From assembly GCF_027244095.1 (NCBI RefSeq), contig NC_069662.1, forward strand, positions 55,762,001 through 55,826,000: a stretch of 64,000 nucleotides of DNA, given 5' to 3'. The DNA comes from Hemicordylus capensis (Eukaryota; Chordata; Lepidosauria; Squamata; Cordylidae). Every line of letters starts with the position of its first letter. Within the stretch, counting starts at the first letter, position 1. Shown in pieces: positions 35,410 to 41,699 of the stretch. The notes beneath the pieces are model-generated. The model saw nothing but the letters and a program-made list of their open reading frames with translations, was not told the DNA's origin and searched no databases. A program made the translations under genes and the position numbers.

Positions 35410-37359
35410 TCCCCAACAATCCAGGGTCAGCCTTTCTCCTCCTAGGGAGCTCCAACGACACATTTATGGAAAGCTAAGGAACTTCAAACCAGTTCCTTCC
35501 AGCCCACGGTGATGCACTGCCTCAACATGTCACATCCCGTTCCTCTTGACAGAGCCTGCCTTTTTGACTGAGAAAGCATGAAAAAGAGACAGGGGTGCGT
35601 GTGTGCAGGCATATGTTGGGTGGGAGAAGAAGTTTCCCCAGCTCTAAGCTTCCTGGAGTACCTTGTGGGGGTTCTAGATCAGCTATAGAGGTACCAGTTC
35701 TGTTCTGTTTGAGAGGGCAGCTCAGCCTTTTTGCCTGTGCCAAGAAATGCAGCTGTTAAATACTCTCCAAAGTACTAGGACAGACAAAGGGAAAATGTTC
35801 CCTGGAGGACAGGCTCTTTCTGTCCCAGCATGGACATCACACCATCCCTTAAAATCAGTCGGCTGTCAGCAGCTACAGCTTTATTTGAGCAAAGAGCTCA
35901 GTCCTGAGCTCTGGGGTCTGTCTGGAATGAGAAGGCTCTCAGACACGATATACAATGAACTTGTGCATCAGGGTATGTGCAGAGTGCACTCCTGCCTCCG
36001 CAGAGTGACCACCAACAGTCCCCACATATTTCAGAGTTTCAACTCAGATGACTGGAGTCTTCTTTGTAGAAACTAGCCATCGCTGATGGGACAGGAGGAA
36101 GGCAAATTGAGAAAACCAAGGAATGGGTCCCTTTGCCATCTGCAAGTTCAAGGGGCAGAGGGAGGAACCAGTGGCATCCCTCCTGCCTTTTTGCAGAGAG
36201 GAGTTGGGGGGAGAGAAGAAAATGAATGACTCCTTTCTGAACTCTTTCCTGGCATTTGGACAGGCCCTGAAAGCCAGGCTTGGGCTCATGCCAGTCAACA
36301 AGCAGCCTGGCCTCCCCATCACCCTGAGGCTGGCCAGGCTTCAGTTCTTCTCCATGACTTTCCTCTGCCCACAATTAAAAGGAAATGGACAGGGAGCAAG
36401 AGGTGTCTAGGCAGCCAAGACGACAGCTCATCCTGCATAATTCATGGCAATTGCATTATATAAGGATTATAAATATGAGGAAGCACCTCCCTCCCCAACT
36501 CACCTTGCCAGCAAATCACTCTGGTGGCTGGGTTAATTCTATCAGTCTGTGGGAGATTGATCCCACAGAAATAGGCAGGATGAGACAGGCAGTATTGCCT
36601 TTGGGGCCACTCCCCAATAATTACAGTCTGTACAGAATCAAACAGATGGGGAGGACAAGAGGATGGGGCCACTGATCCTCTCCTACAGAGACAAGGGGGA
36701 CAGATGGGAGCAGATGGGGGCCCCAAACAGCAGCACTGAAGCACACTCAGAGGTATAAAGGAGCCTAGAAAAATATTAATATATGAAACTGTCTGATGCA
36801 GACTCAGACCATCTAGAGACCAGGTTATGTTTCTTTGCAAATGAAGAGTGTGGATCCGGGACTTAATAGGAGTCAAGTCTCAGGCCAGAATACCTCTGAG
36901 CATGTGCCAAATTAATTCCTTCAGCCCTGAGTATACGAGCAATTCCACGAACTGGAGAGTGCGTCTAAGTAGGCTTCCGAGCATTAGGCAAGCCTCTTTC
37001 TTTTCAGAAGTTAACCGCGGTGCAAGCTCCATTCCAGACCTTACAGGAGATCCTACCCAATTTGTCCCCTTGGTACTGGGGGCGGCTCCAGGGGGCCACA
37101 TAAGCCCGAGATCATTACCAGTAGTAAGATCTAGCTCTGCAGAAGTTGCATTCCGACGGGAATGAGATGCAAACCAGGGAGTGATTGCTCCCGCCCGCGC
37201 AAAGCCCACCTCCTGGTTGCTTTGACTGCGCAGCTCGAAGGACTCCTCGGCTTCCTCTTCGTCCGCCGCCCCCTTGCCTGCTTCGCCATAGTCCCGCCGG
37301 AGCAGAGTGAATCCTTGCCTGCAGCACAGCAGCCACCACAAGCCGCCGGGGAACGGCAT
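13140..37359 (-). CDS. PLEKHH3: PLEKHH3: PH, MyTH4 and FERM domain protein
   Basis: PLEKHH3 is a non-motor MyTH4-FERM protein, likely a cytoskeletal or membrane adaptor; its function is poorly known. Twelve coding exons from 37,359 down to the TGA at 13,574-13,576 have consistent GT-AG sites and phases and give about 710 residues. Human PLEKHH3 has 793. The start MPFPGGLWWLLCC matches the human start. In order: an acidic N-terminus; a PH domain at about 95-202 with the conserved helix Trp (HWVCALQKV); MyTH4 at about 215-375 (LMQGVLQTCRDLP, RYWQLLTCMSCTF); and FERM from about 385. The last exon is the end of the F3 lobe (AREVVQLLQAYV). The exon for the rest of F3, expected phase 0 to phase 0 between 13,721 and 15,416, was not found. 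All placed exons are open. It is tail-to-tail with TUBG1 and has a CpG-rich promoter. Confidence 0.95.
13160..13165 (-). terminator. PLEKHH3: PLEKHH3 poly(A) signal candidate
   Basis: AATAAA reads on the minus strand about 410 bases after the PLEKHH3 stop. It sits at the convergent end facing TUBG1, and no better signal was seen in the 3' UTR. Confidence 0.55.
13574..13720 (-). CDS. PLEKHH3: PLEKHH3 last exon (end of FERM F3, stop)
   Basis: The exon encodes AREVVQLLQAYVTSSKPQLE and ends LPEMGPFLN with a TGA. The first part matches the final F3 helix of PLEKHH3. The acceptor CCAAG is a weak AAG type after a long pyrimidine run; a second AG six bases on would give phase 2. Confidence 0.85.
   Translation of the reverse strand, partial: AREVVQLLQAYVTSSKPQLETPSTPVAALQQQGLHPPTRLPEMGPFLN
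13721..15416 (-). other. PLEKHH3: PLEKHH3 intron(s) where the F3 exon is expected
   Basis: The remaining F3-lobe exon (roughly 65-70 codons, phase 0 to phase 0) should lie here, but no convincing match was seen. The stretch contains a run of about a dozen G near 14,520 and another G-rich run near 15,105. Confidence 0.5.
15417..15878 (-). CDS. PLEKHH3: PLEKHH3 exon 11 (FERM F2)
   Basis: This 462-bp exon includes AHKLVLRGCVPASEETLHSL, AALRLQSLNGDFS, WKQHLRDRLREEAVSVMGAI and GMGQLEAMAAYIDLVGEWSA. It ends FDVEAHL in phase 0 before GTGAGT. Confidence 0.95.
15975..16095 (-). CDS. PLEKHH3: PLEKHH3 exon 10 (FERM F1-F2 link)
   Basis: This 121-bp exon completes FEN and encodes LAGEEPHRKPPGRLWFRHYG, then NSQEFVLLFEQ. 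Phase picks the CTAG acceptor at 16,096 over the nearer CTTAG. Confidence 0.92.
16639..16775 (-). CDS. PLEKHH3: PLEKHH3 exon 9 (FERM F1)
   Basis: This 137-bp exon encodes VAQELRSRLGLVCSPNSFAL, then YEESWQQECPLPEDVLVVDV and LARFE. It ends two bases into an Asn codon, before GTAAGT. Confidence 0.95.
17211..17418 (-). CDS. PLEKHH3: PLEKHH3 exon 8 (end of MyTH4, start of FERM F1)
   Basis: This 208-bp exon encodes TENHFPGSEMAQYGHFITEA and KGRECVPSLDEIEGLMGRQE. It then enters the ubiquitin-like F1 lobe with MMCTVHCPGTAACHVAISSH. Confidence 0.95.
17930..18227 (-). CDS. PLEKHH3: PLEKHH3 exon 7 (MyTH4 core)
   Basis: This 298-bp exon includes GYAALRDEAIKLFHSLQQLE, LMQGVLQTCRDLPPLVDEIY and LRYWQLLTCMSCTFLPSPP. 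These are typical MyTH4 helices. The acceptor is TTCCGCAG and the donor GTGAGT. Confidence 0.96.
18286..18421. mobile_element. hAT-type MITE (CAGGGCTGCTCAAC family)
   Basis: It begins CCGGGCCGCTCAACTTCGG and ends AAGCTGAGCAGGCCTG, with the core CACTGTGGCTGAGGATTATG. It lies in PLEKHH3 intron 6. Confidence 0.7.
18567..19126 (+). mobile_element. Penelope-like retroelement fragment (likely)
   Basis: The 560-bp insert is flanked by identical 17-bp repeats, GCAACAGAGCTTGGGAG, at 18,550-18,566 and 19,127-19,143. These look like target-site duplications. Around 18,940-18,980 there is a hammerhead-like pattern with a short stem of GATTC and GAGTC enclosing CAAAT. Such motifs are known in Penelope-like elements. 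The family call is an inference. Confidence 0.5.
19248..19371 (-). CDS. PLEKHH3: PLEKHH3 exon 6 (start of MyTH4)
   Basis: This 124-bp exon encodes ENRNSPEILEHIYHNNSILC and ends YAPLLPFPYGVGENT. The acceptor is CTTGCAG and the donor GTGAGT. Confidence 0.95.
19372..20644 (-). other. PLEKHH3: PLEKHH3 intron 5, no recognised element
   Basis: This 1.3-kb intron has a few pyrimidine-rich runs but no repeat family I can name. Confidence 0.5.
20645..20802 (-). CDS. PLEKHH3: PLEKHH3 exon 5 (PH domain, second half)
   Basis: This 158-bp exon encodes YWAVTVFGRKHCYRLYTEHL, then HWVCALQKVIVSKAP with the PH C-terminal helix Trp, and ends TQLLMYDIE. Confidence 0.95.
21170..21372 (-). repeat. Sauria-type tRNA-derived SINE
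   Basis: Read on the minus strand it has GAGCCAGCATAGTGTAGTGG, a B-box-like AAGTTCGAATCC and ACAGGGTTGTTGTGAGG. This is the common squamate SINE layout. Confidence 0.8.
21417..21611 (-). CDS. PLEKHH3: PLEKHH3 exon 4 (PH domain, first half)
   Basis: This 195-bp exon encodes GWLQREVRGGVKTPWLRPRK, then YWFVLTQDSLDYYSG and LGSLVLTSLCSV. This is the first half of a PH domain. Donor GTAGAG. Confidence 0.95.
22089..22177 (-). CDS. PLEKHH3: PLEKHH3 exon 3
   Basis: This 89-bp exon encodes SLPAAEEMCSLIAEKKCGRV then QDEPDAIIK, leading into the PH domain. The acceptor is CCTTCAG and the donor GTGGGA. Confidence 0.9.
22624..22769. mobile_element. hAT-type MITE with exact 8-bp TSD
   Basis: The element is flanked by identical CTCTAAAG copies at 22,616-22,623 and 22,770-22,777. 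It begins CAGAGGCTCTCAAATGGGG and has the central ACTACAGCTCCCATAATC shared with related MITEs here. Confidence 0.82.
24654..24803. mobile_element. hAT-type MITE (CAGGGCTGCTCAAC family)
   Basis: The flanks CCATATAC (24,646-24,653) and CCGTATAC (24,804-24,811) match at seven of eight positions. The ends are CAGGCCTGCTCAACTC and AAGTTGAGCAGCC. It ends about 60 bp below PLEKHH3 exon 2. Confidence 0.78.
24866..24909 (-). CDS. PLEKHH3: PLEKHH3 exon 2
   Basis: This 44-bp exon encodes VTLIQPSRASTDSE plus two bases, matching the human VTLTQPVRSG stretch. Acceptor CTCACAG, donor GTGAGC. Confidence 0.88.
24910..26230 (-). other. PLEKHH3: PLEKHH3 intron 1, start; no recognised repeat
   Basis: This stretch has short GAG-rich and purine-rich runs (about 25,740-25,770) but no exon or repeat family that I recognise. 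Confidence 0.45.
26231..26413 (-). repeat. CR1-type LINE 3' end
   Basis: The plus strand shows CATCTGGATCAGGCCCAAGG and CAGTGGCCCACCAGATCCC, a familiar CR1-like LINE 3' region, here in antisense. A 5S-headed SINE abuts its right side. Confidence 0.65.
26414..26717 (-). repeat. SINE with 5S rRNA-like head
   Basis: It is a near full-length reverse-strand copy, with the tail AGGAAGCTGCCATATACTGA at the left. The 5S-like GTCTCCCATTCATATGC and CCCTGCTTAGCTAA are at the right. Confidence 0.75.
26718..28500 (-). other. PLEKHH3: PLEKHH3 intron 1, mostly unassigned
   Basis: No exon was found. At 27,422-27,471 a unit of about 21 bp containing ATCACAGTCCCCATGGCAG is repeated in tandem. The rest is AT-rich and unassigned. 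Confidence 0.45.
28505..28640 (+). repeat. Degraded Sauria-type SINE fragment
   Basis: GAGTGTTGGACTCCGGCTGT and CAAGGTTATTGTGAG match the Sauria-type SINE body weakly. A matching tail piece lies at about 28,955-29,015. Confidence 0.45.
29528..29857 (+). repeat. tRNA-derived SINE split by a MITE
   Basis: A tRNA-like head (GGGGCCACAGCTCAGTGG, 29,528-29,586) and tail (29,724-29,857, ending GGCAGCTTCCTATG) form one SINE. It is the same type as 9197-9372, with a MITE inserted between the two parts. Confidence 0.75.
29587..29723. mobile_element. hAT-type MITE nested in a SINE
   Basis: It runs from CAGGGCTGCTCAACTTTGG to ATTGAGCAGGCCTG. The flanks GCTTAATC and GTTGAATC agree at six of eight positions, as expected for an aged 8-bp duplication. 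Confidence 0.78.
30290..30550. mobile_element. MITE-like repeat, shared with 56.4 kb
   Basis: It contains GTTCATTTTAAAAGTGAAC, AGGAAGTGTACTGCTGTAC and, at the right, CATAATGTGTGAACAGAGC. The same layout recurs at 56,393-56,625. Confidence 0.55.
30735..30995 (+). repeat. tRNA-derived SINE with BovB-like tail
   Basis: The A-box-like TGGCGCAGCAGGG and B-box-like GGTTCAAATCCC are followed by GGCATCATCTCATATTGCG. The tail CAGGAGTCGAAATCGACTTG resembles the BovB 3' end, which suggests mobilisation by that LINE. Confidence 0.75.
31712..32030. repeat. Composite of two SINE pieces
   Basis: At the left, ACATAGGAAGCTGCC and the following bases form a reversed tail of the 5S-headed or tRNA SINE. From about 31,865 the forward BovB-tailed SINE body begins, with GGCATCATCTCATACTGC. 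Confidence 0.55.
32032..32250 (+). repeat. Sauria-type tRNA-derived SINE
   Basis: It carries GCCAACATGGTGTAGTGG, the B-box-like GAGTTCAAATCCCC, CACAGGGTTGTTGTG and the tail CTCCTTGGAGGAAGAGCGGG. It is near full length. Confidence 0.85.
32368..32670 (+). repeat. SINE with 5S rRNA-like head
   Basis: GCTTAGCTAAGCAGGATC and TTTGAATGGGAGACAC are the 5S-like part. The tail ends AGCAACTTCCTATGTTCC. Confidence 0.75.
32925..33070 (+). repeat. BovB-tailed tRNA SINE, 5'-truncated
   Basis: Only the body and tail are present: GCATCATCTCATACTGTG, then AGTTGACACCGACTCGATGG. Confidence 0.65.
33247..33542 (+). repeat. SINE with 5S rRNA-like head, nested in CR1
   Basis: It runs from TTGGTCTTGTGGTAGC to GGTGGCTTCCTGTG. 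It splits the CR1 3' end so that CR1 sequence resumes directly after it. Confidence 0.7.
33862..34015 (+). repeat. LINE-tail-like insertion nested in CR1
   Basis: An AT-rich body ends TTGTAAACCGCCCAGAGACG and then an (AAAT)n tail, which interrupts the CR1 reverse transcriptase region. It is a 5'-truncated retroposon; the family is unsure. Confidence 0.55.
34548..34890 (+). repeat. CR1-type LINE 3' region
   Basis: It reads AGACCAAAGAAAGTC, CATTGCCACAAGATGT and, at the end, CTAATTCAGCAGGG, as in sense CR1 3' ends. It lies close to the reverse-strand CR1 at 33,127-34,470. Confidence 0.6.
35349..35412. repeat. (TTTC)n microsatellite
   Basis: About sixteen TTTC units occur without interruption. 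Long frames across it are artefacts of the repeat. Confidence 0.95.
35413..37160 (-). other. PLEKHH3: PLEKHH3 intron 1, near the promoter; no recognised feature
   Basis: No exon or known repeat was recognised. It is moderately GC-rich and merges into the CpG-rich zone at its right end. Confidence 0.45.
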
Positions 37360-37720
37360 CCGGAGCCTGCTTTCTCCTCCGAAGCCTCGATTCACACAGG
37401 CAGCGGGAGGGGGAAAGCGACGGGACGGGACGCGACGCAGCGCCCAAGGCGCGCTTGGAGAAGCAGCAGAGAACCCCGATCTGGGCGTCTGCTGCCACCC
37501 ACTCGCCTGCCCGCAAGCTCGCTCCGCCTCAATTCTTCCTCCTGCCCCTGTCCAGGAAGGGGGACCGGGACCGCGTCACTGCGGGCCCTTCCCATCGCCT
37601 GCCGCGTTCCCGGGGAGGAGCTACCCTCTCCAGGGCAGCCGGCGGCTTCTTGAATCACGTGGCCCCGTTGGGTGGGGAGGGGCGGCCTGGGACATTCTTG
37701 CTCCCCTCCCTGTGTTAATT
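37160..37720 (-). promoter_or_regulatory. PLEKHH3: CpG island promoter of PLEKHH3
   Basis: This is a markedly GC- and CpG-rich stretch, densest at about 37,410-37,460, unlike the AT-rich surroundings. It spans the first coding exon and the likely 5' UTR. No TATA box is placed and the transcription start is not fixed. The other side might also initiate transcription, but no plus-strand gene is seen there. Confidence 0.75.
37210..37359 (-). CDS. PLEKHH3: PLEKHH3 coding exon 1 (residues 1-50)
   Basis: The exon starts MPFPGGLWWLLCCRQGFTLL and ends in the acidic EEEAEESFELRSQSNQE, followed by a GTGGGC donor. An in-frame ATG 12 codons upstream (37,393-37,395) is open, but the MPFPGG start fits the family better. 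Confidence 0.93.
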
Positions 37721-37949
37721 GGAGGCAGGGCTCGGTTCCGGGACCTTTCCGACGCCAGAACTAAAGTGCTCAGCAGCAGCAAGCATGATTGCACAGTCTA
37801 AAAGCATCGCTAGATCCGGGGAGGTGCGTCTCCTCCCAACCTTAGCTGCAGAAGGGAAAGCGGGGGCGAGTCCAGGGATGGGATCCAGGAAATTGGGAGC
37901 TTCTAAGATGGCAGGAAATCTTTAGCAGCTGCTGCACTTGTGATGATTA

Positions 37950-38870
37950 TCACATCCCGCCTTGGTACAATAGTGTTCAAGGCGGCTTACAATGATAAAT
38001 AATACATAGTATAGATATATTTGATAATATGTAATGTAAACATAAATAACATATAGTATAAAGAAAATAGCACACCAGCGTGCCGGGCTAGGATCAGGGA
38101 GACCCGAGTTCAAATCCCCATTCAGCCATAACATTTGCTGGGTGACTCTGGTCACTTCTCTCTCAGCCTAACCTACTTCGCAGGGTTGTTGTGAGGAGAA
38201 ACTTAAGTATGGAGTACACCGCTCTGGGCTCCTTGGAGGAAAAGCAGGATATAAAATGTTAATAAATAATAAAATACAATAAATACCAAAAGAGCAGATT
38301 AAAACATCAAAAACATCGCAGCACTTCTCTTTTTAAATCCTGGTTAATGATACTAGTTCTGAAAAAGACAGGTAAAATAAAACTGGCTTCGCTGGGCAAC
38401 TCTAAAGCAGGTAATGAAGGGGCGCGGCTACTTCTTTTAAGAGGCTGCTTCAAATCTTGGGTGCCACAACTGAAAAGGCCCTCTCCTACCCAGCTGCTAC
38501 ACTCCTAAAGGCAGGGGGATCTAATGCAGGGCCTACAAGCTCATATGAGGGGAAGTTATTCTTAAGTTATCCTGGTTTCAGGCTGTTTAGGACTTTAAAG
38601 GTCCAAAATAGCACCTGGAATTGTGCCAGGAAGCAAACTGGTAACCACTGAAGCTGGTAGAGAACTGGTGTAATATTATTTGATGGAACAGCACCAGTCA
38701 GAATCCTGATATCTGAGTTCTGAACAAAATGAAGCTGCCAGACTGTCTTCAAGGGCAGTCCCATATAGAGCACATAATGTAATCTAGTTTGGCAGTGACA
38801 AGGGTATGAATGGAGGACTGAGGCCAGGTCTAGTTTCTCCAGTAAAGAGCACAGGTGGTGTATAAAATGA
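37950..38870 (-). repeat. L2-type LINE fragment
   Basis: On the minus strand, about 38,580-38,850 encodes YMGLPLKTVWQLHFVQNS and ITPVLYQLQWLPVCF, typical of the L2 clade reverse transcriptase end. The 3' part runs toward 37,950 and is interrupted by a Sauria-type SINE. It is old and degraded. Confidence 0.7.
38075..38275 (+). repeat. Sauria-type SINE nested in a LINE
   Basis: It carries GAGTTCAAATCCCCATTCAG, the GCAGGGTTGTTGTGAGG body and the tail CTCCTTGGAGGAAAAGCAGG. The extreme 5' head is shortened. Confidence 0.78.
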
Positions 38871-39329
38871 GGGTTCAGTAGGGGTGTGGCTACAATTGGA
38901 CAAGAGGGAGCAAATGTTCCTGGACCCCTGAGGGAGGAGGGGCTGCTGGCTGGGAGACAGTTTGCTCTTTGCTTTCTTTCTCCCACCTCTCTGAAGATCT
39001 TTTTTCCAGGACCACAGAAGGTCCACAGAAGACCTTGCTGTGCCCCTGGGGTTCAACCCTATAATATGATGAGAAATAAGAAACAGGTGTTCTTGAACAT
39101 GTGCAGAGAGTGTTTCCTTTCAGCACCTTCTGACAGCCCCCCACACCTGCGACCAGGACACAGTTACATCAGAAATTAGGAAAGAGGGTATTGGAGAGTG
39201 TGATTTCTTTGTGAATTAGAAGCCAGGGCTTAATTTCAGTCGGGGCACTGCCTAATAATATGTGAGCATGTGCAGAGGTCATTCCAAGTAACTAGAGCCA
39301 GCCCAGCCACACTTTCAGGGCTTCCAGAC

Positions 39330-39835
39330 CAGATAATGGGGCTATTCTGACAATCTGCAAAAATCGGGCTAGGAGAACCTAGCCCAATTTTTGCAGATCG
39401 TCCGAACCACCAGGCTCGGTTGTGAGCCCGATGGTTCTAGAGCGGGTAATCTGCTCAAGAACCCCTGCCTCAAAACCAGGTTTGCGGAGCGAGCACTCCA
39501 CAAACCTGGTTTTCAAAATCGTGAGTAGCTGCGGTGTGGCTTCACGCTGTGCCTACTCACGGGTAGACCCCCAGAGGGGAGGCAAAAAGCCGCCTCCCGA
39601 CTCCGGGGGTCTCCCCAGTATGCCCTGCATGCTTGCACAAGGCATACTGGGGCTTCCGGGGGTCGCACGGCCCCCCGAGCTCCCCAGCCCCCGCCGGCTC
39701 CGGCTCAGAGCCAGCAATTGTGTAAGCGGCCAATCCAGCTGCCCAGGGCTCCCTCTCCGCTCGTGAACAGGGCTCACTCACCCGAAGAAACCGGGTCTCA
39801 CAGATCGTGAGATCCGGCTCAATCTATGACTTCTA
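39330..39835. mobile_element. GC-rich multi-hairpin element, family unknown
   Basis: Several strong inverted repeats lie in series: TCTGCAAAAATCGGGCTAGG with its complement near 39,383; AACCAGGTTTG with CAAACCTGGTT; GACCCCCAGAGGGGAGGC with its complement; and CCAGTATGCC with GGCATACTGG. It looks like a foldback DNA transposon. No clear target duplication was found. Confidence 0.5.
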
Positions 39836-40461
39836 TGTAATGCCAGCCCAAAGACCAGGAGGCTTTACAGACATGGCTGTTACCCCAAATCTCCTTCAGA
39901 AAAGTGTGTACGTCCATACACCAGCCAAACCTACCCTGAAGTCCCTTTGAGATCTTTGGACCCACTCCACACACAAATCGGGCTTTGTCTTGCAAATTCT
40001 AGCTTATCTTGGTGTATTGCCAGGTTTTTAAAATGCTAGTTTTAAAAATGCTACTTTTTCTGAAAACTCTGCAAATAGAGAGAGGCACTGACGTAGAACC
40101 ATTAGCATGATAAGAGGAATACTCTCTTTAGATATGCAGATATAGCTCTTTAGTAATCTCTCTCCCCCCCCCCACATTGGCTAGAAGGAAAACACAGAGG
40201 CATGCCATGTGAACTTGCATCAAAAGCAAACCCGAGAGCAGAGGGGAGGGGCTGCTTCCCTCAATGCTGCGAGTGTGATTCAAAGTGGCTTTGCTCAAAA
40301 TTGACCCCGCAGCATGAAGCCATGTGCGAATAACTCCCTGGTGTCTTTGAGCAGTGCTTGAGTCTCAGCACTTTTAATCATTGCAGTTCATTCCACAAAC
40401 TGAACAGCTCGCTGCCTTTTTTGACCCAACAATAATGTGATGGCATTGGCAGACCCTGAGA

Positions 40462-40462
<1 letters not shown>

Positions 40463-40501
<39 letters not shown>
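40463..40501. repeat. (AC)n microsatellite
   Basis: About nineteen AC units occur, followed shortly by a GGGA-rich run at 40,508-40,530. Confidence 0.95.
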
Positions 40502-40504
<3 letters not shown>

Positions 40505-40559
40505 ATGGGGAGGGAGGGAGGGAGAGAGAGAGTTGGGAAGCAAGCATTGCCTTAGACTG

Positions 40560-41290
40560 TGACTGAATATTCAGTACAAGCAGAAGTTTGAAAAGTGTTA
40601 AAAAGCTGTAGACACATCAAGGGGAGCAGTATTGACATTCATGTTCAGCCACGCCCAGTTATCAGTTTCTTCATCGGGACACTGAAGAAGCTGAAACAAC
40701 GTTTGAACGATCACAGAGGAGTCAGGACAGATCTGTCAATGGCTACTAGCCAATATGGCTATATGGAGCCGTCATGCACTGAAGTAAAGTCATCCATCCG
40801 TGGTTTTGAGTATATGCGAACAAGAAATTGTGACAGGTCTTGCTAACTGTGACCTGAGTATCTGCATTTCGTGAGGGTTTTTTATAGTGATTTTGGAGGG
40901 GTTTCAGCAATTTGGGGGGGCTGTCAGAGGTTCGATCTGCTCTTGATGACCCTTGCTAACCCTTGCTGAACTTGCTGTCCTTTGCCAATTTAAAATGCCC
41001 TTGAGTGATTTTGGGGATTTCAAAAATTTCCAGAGGTTCGATCTGCTCCTTCTCCTTGGTGACTCTTGGTGATATTACAGGATTTTTTGTGATTTTGTTG
41101 TTAGTAATTTTTTATATTTCTTTCCTGTATTTTTAGGTCTTTTTGTGGTCGCAGTTCCCCTAACCCCCTGCTTCCCATAGACTTTAATGCCTTGCCAGCC
41201 ATGAATTTGCCAACGGCGAGGTTTTTCCAGAACAGAACCCTAGCAGTTGGCGAGAGATGACTGTACTGGATTACTGGAAGTAATAGCAGG
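40560..41290. other. Unassigned stretch with an internal repeat
   Basis: GAGGTTCGATCTGCTC occurs twice (about 40,928 and 41,034), each preceded by TTTTGG-rich sequence. It may be part of a DNA element, but no ends were identified. Confidence 0.35.
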
Positions 41291-41301
41291 AGAGGCCAAT
41301 T

Positions 41302-41560
41302 ATTTATTTATTTATTTATTTATTTGATTTCTATACCGCCCTTCCAAAAATGGCACAGGGCAGTTTACACAGAGAAATAATAAATAAATAAGATGGATCC
41401 CTGTCCCCAAAGGGCTCACAATCTAAAAAGAAACATAAGATAGACACCAGCAACAGTCACTGGAGGTACTGTGCTGGGGGTGGATAGGGCCAGTTACTCT
41501 CCCCCTGATAAATAAAGAGAATCACCACAGTAAAAGGTGCCTCTTTGCCAAATAACGATG
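41302..41560 (-). repeat. LINE 3'-end-like repeat
   Basis: A reversed (AAAT)n tail is followed by TTTCTATACCGCCCTTCC and CCCCAAAGGGCTCACAATCT. The same unit is in sense at 51.8 kb. Confidence 0.65.
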
Positions 41561-41699
41561 CCTCTTGCCTTGCTGATGGGCTTCCCAGAGGCATCTAAAA
41601 GTTGACCCCTTTTTTAAACAAGATGCCAGAGTATATGAACTTCTGGTCTGATACAGCAGGACTCTTCTTAGCTCTTCTTTCACCTTAGATACAATGTGT

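Noticed and set aside
35126-35512. Long frames across the (TTTC)n tract
   Set aside because: The repeated FFLS peptides are an artefact of the microsatellite, and both strands are open for the same reason.
37162-37801. Plus-strand frames of about 160 codons in the CpG island
   Set aside because: GC-rich DNA has few stops. They are shadows of the PLEKHH3 first exon and promoter.
40463-41320. Repeat-spacer array (CRISPR-like)
   Set aside because: Only simple microsatellites and dispersed vertebrate repeats are present, with no regular unit-spacer pattern anywhere in the window.
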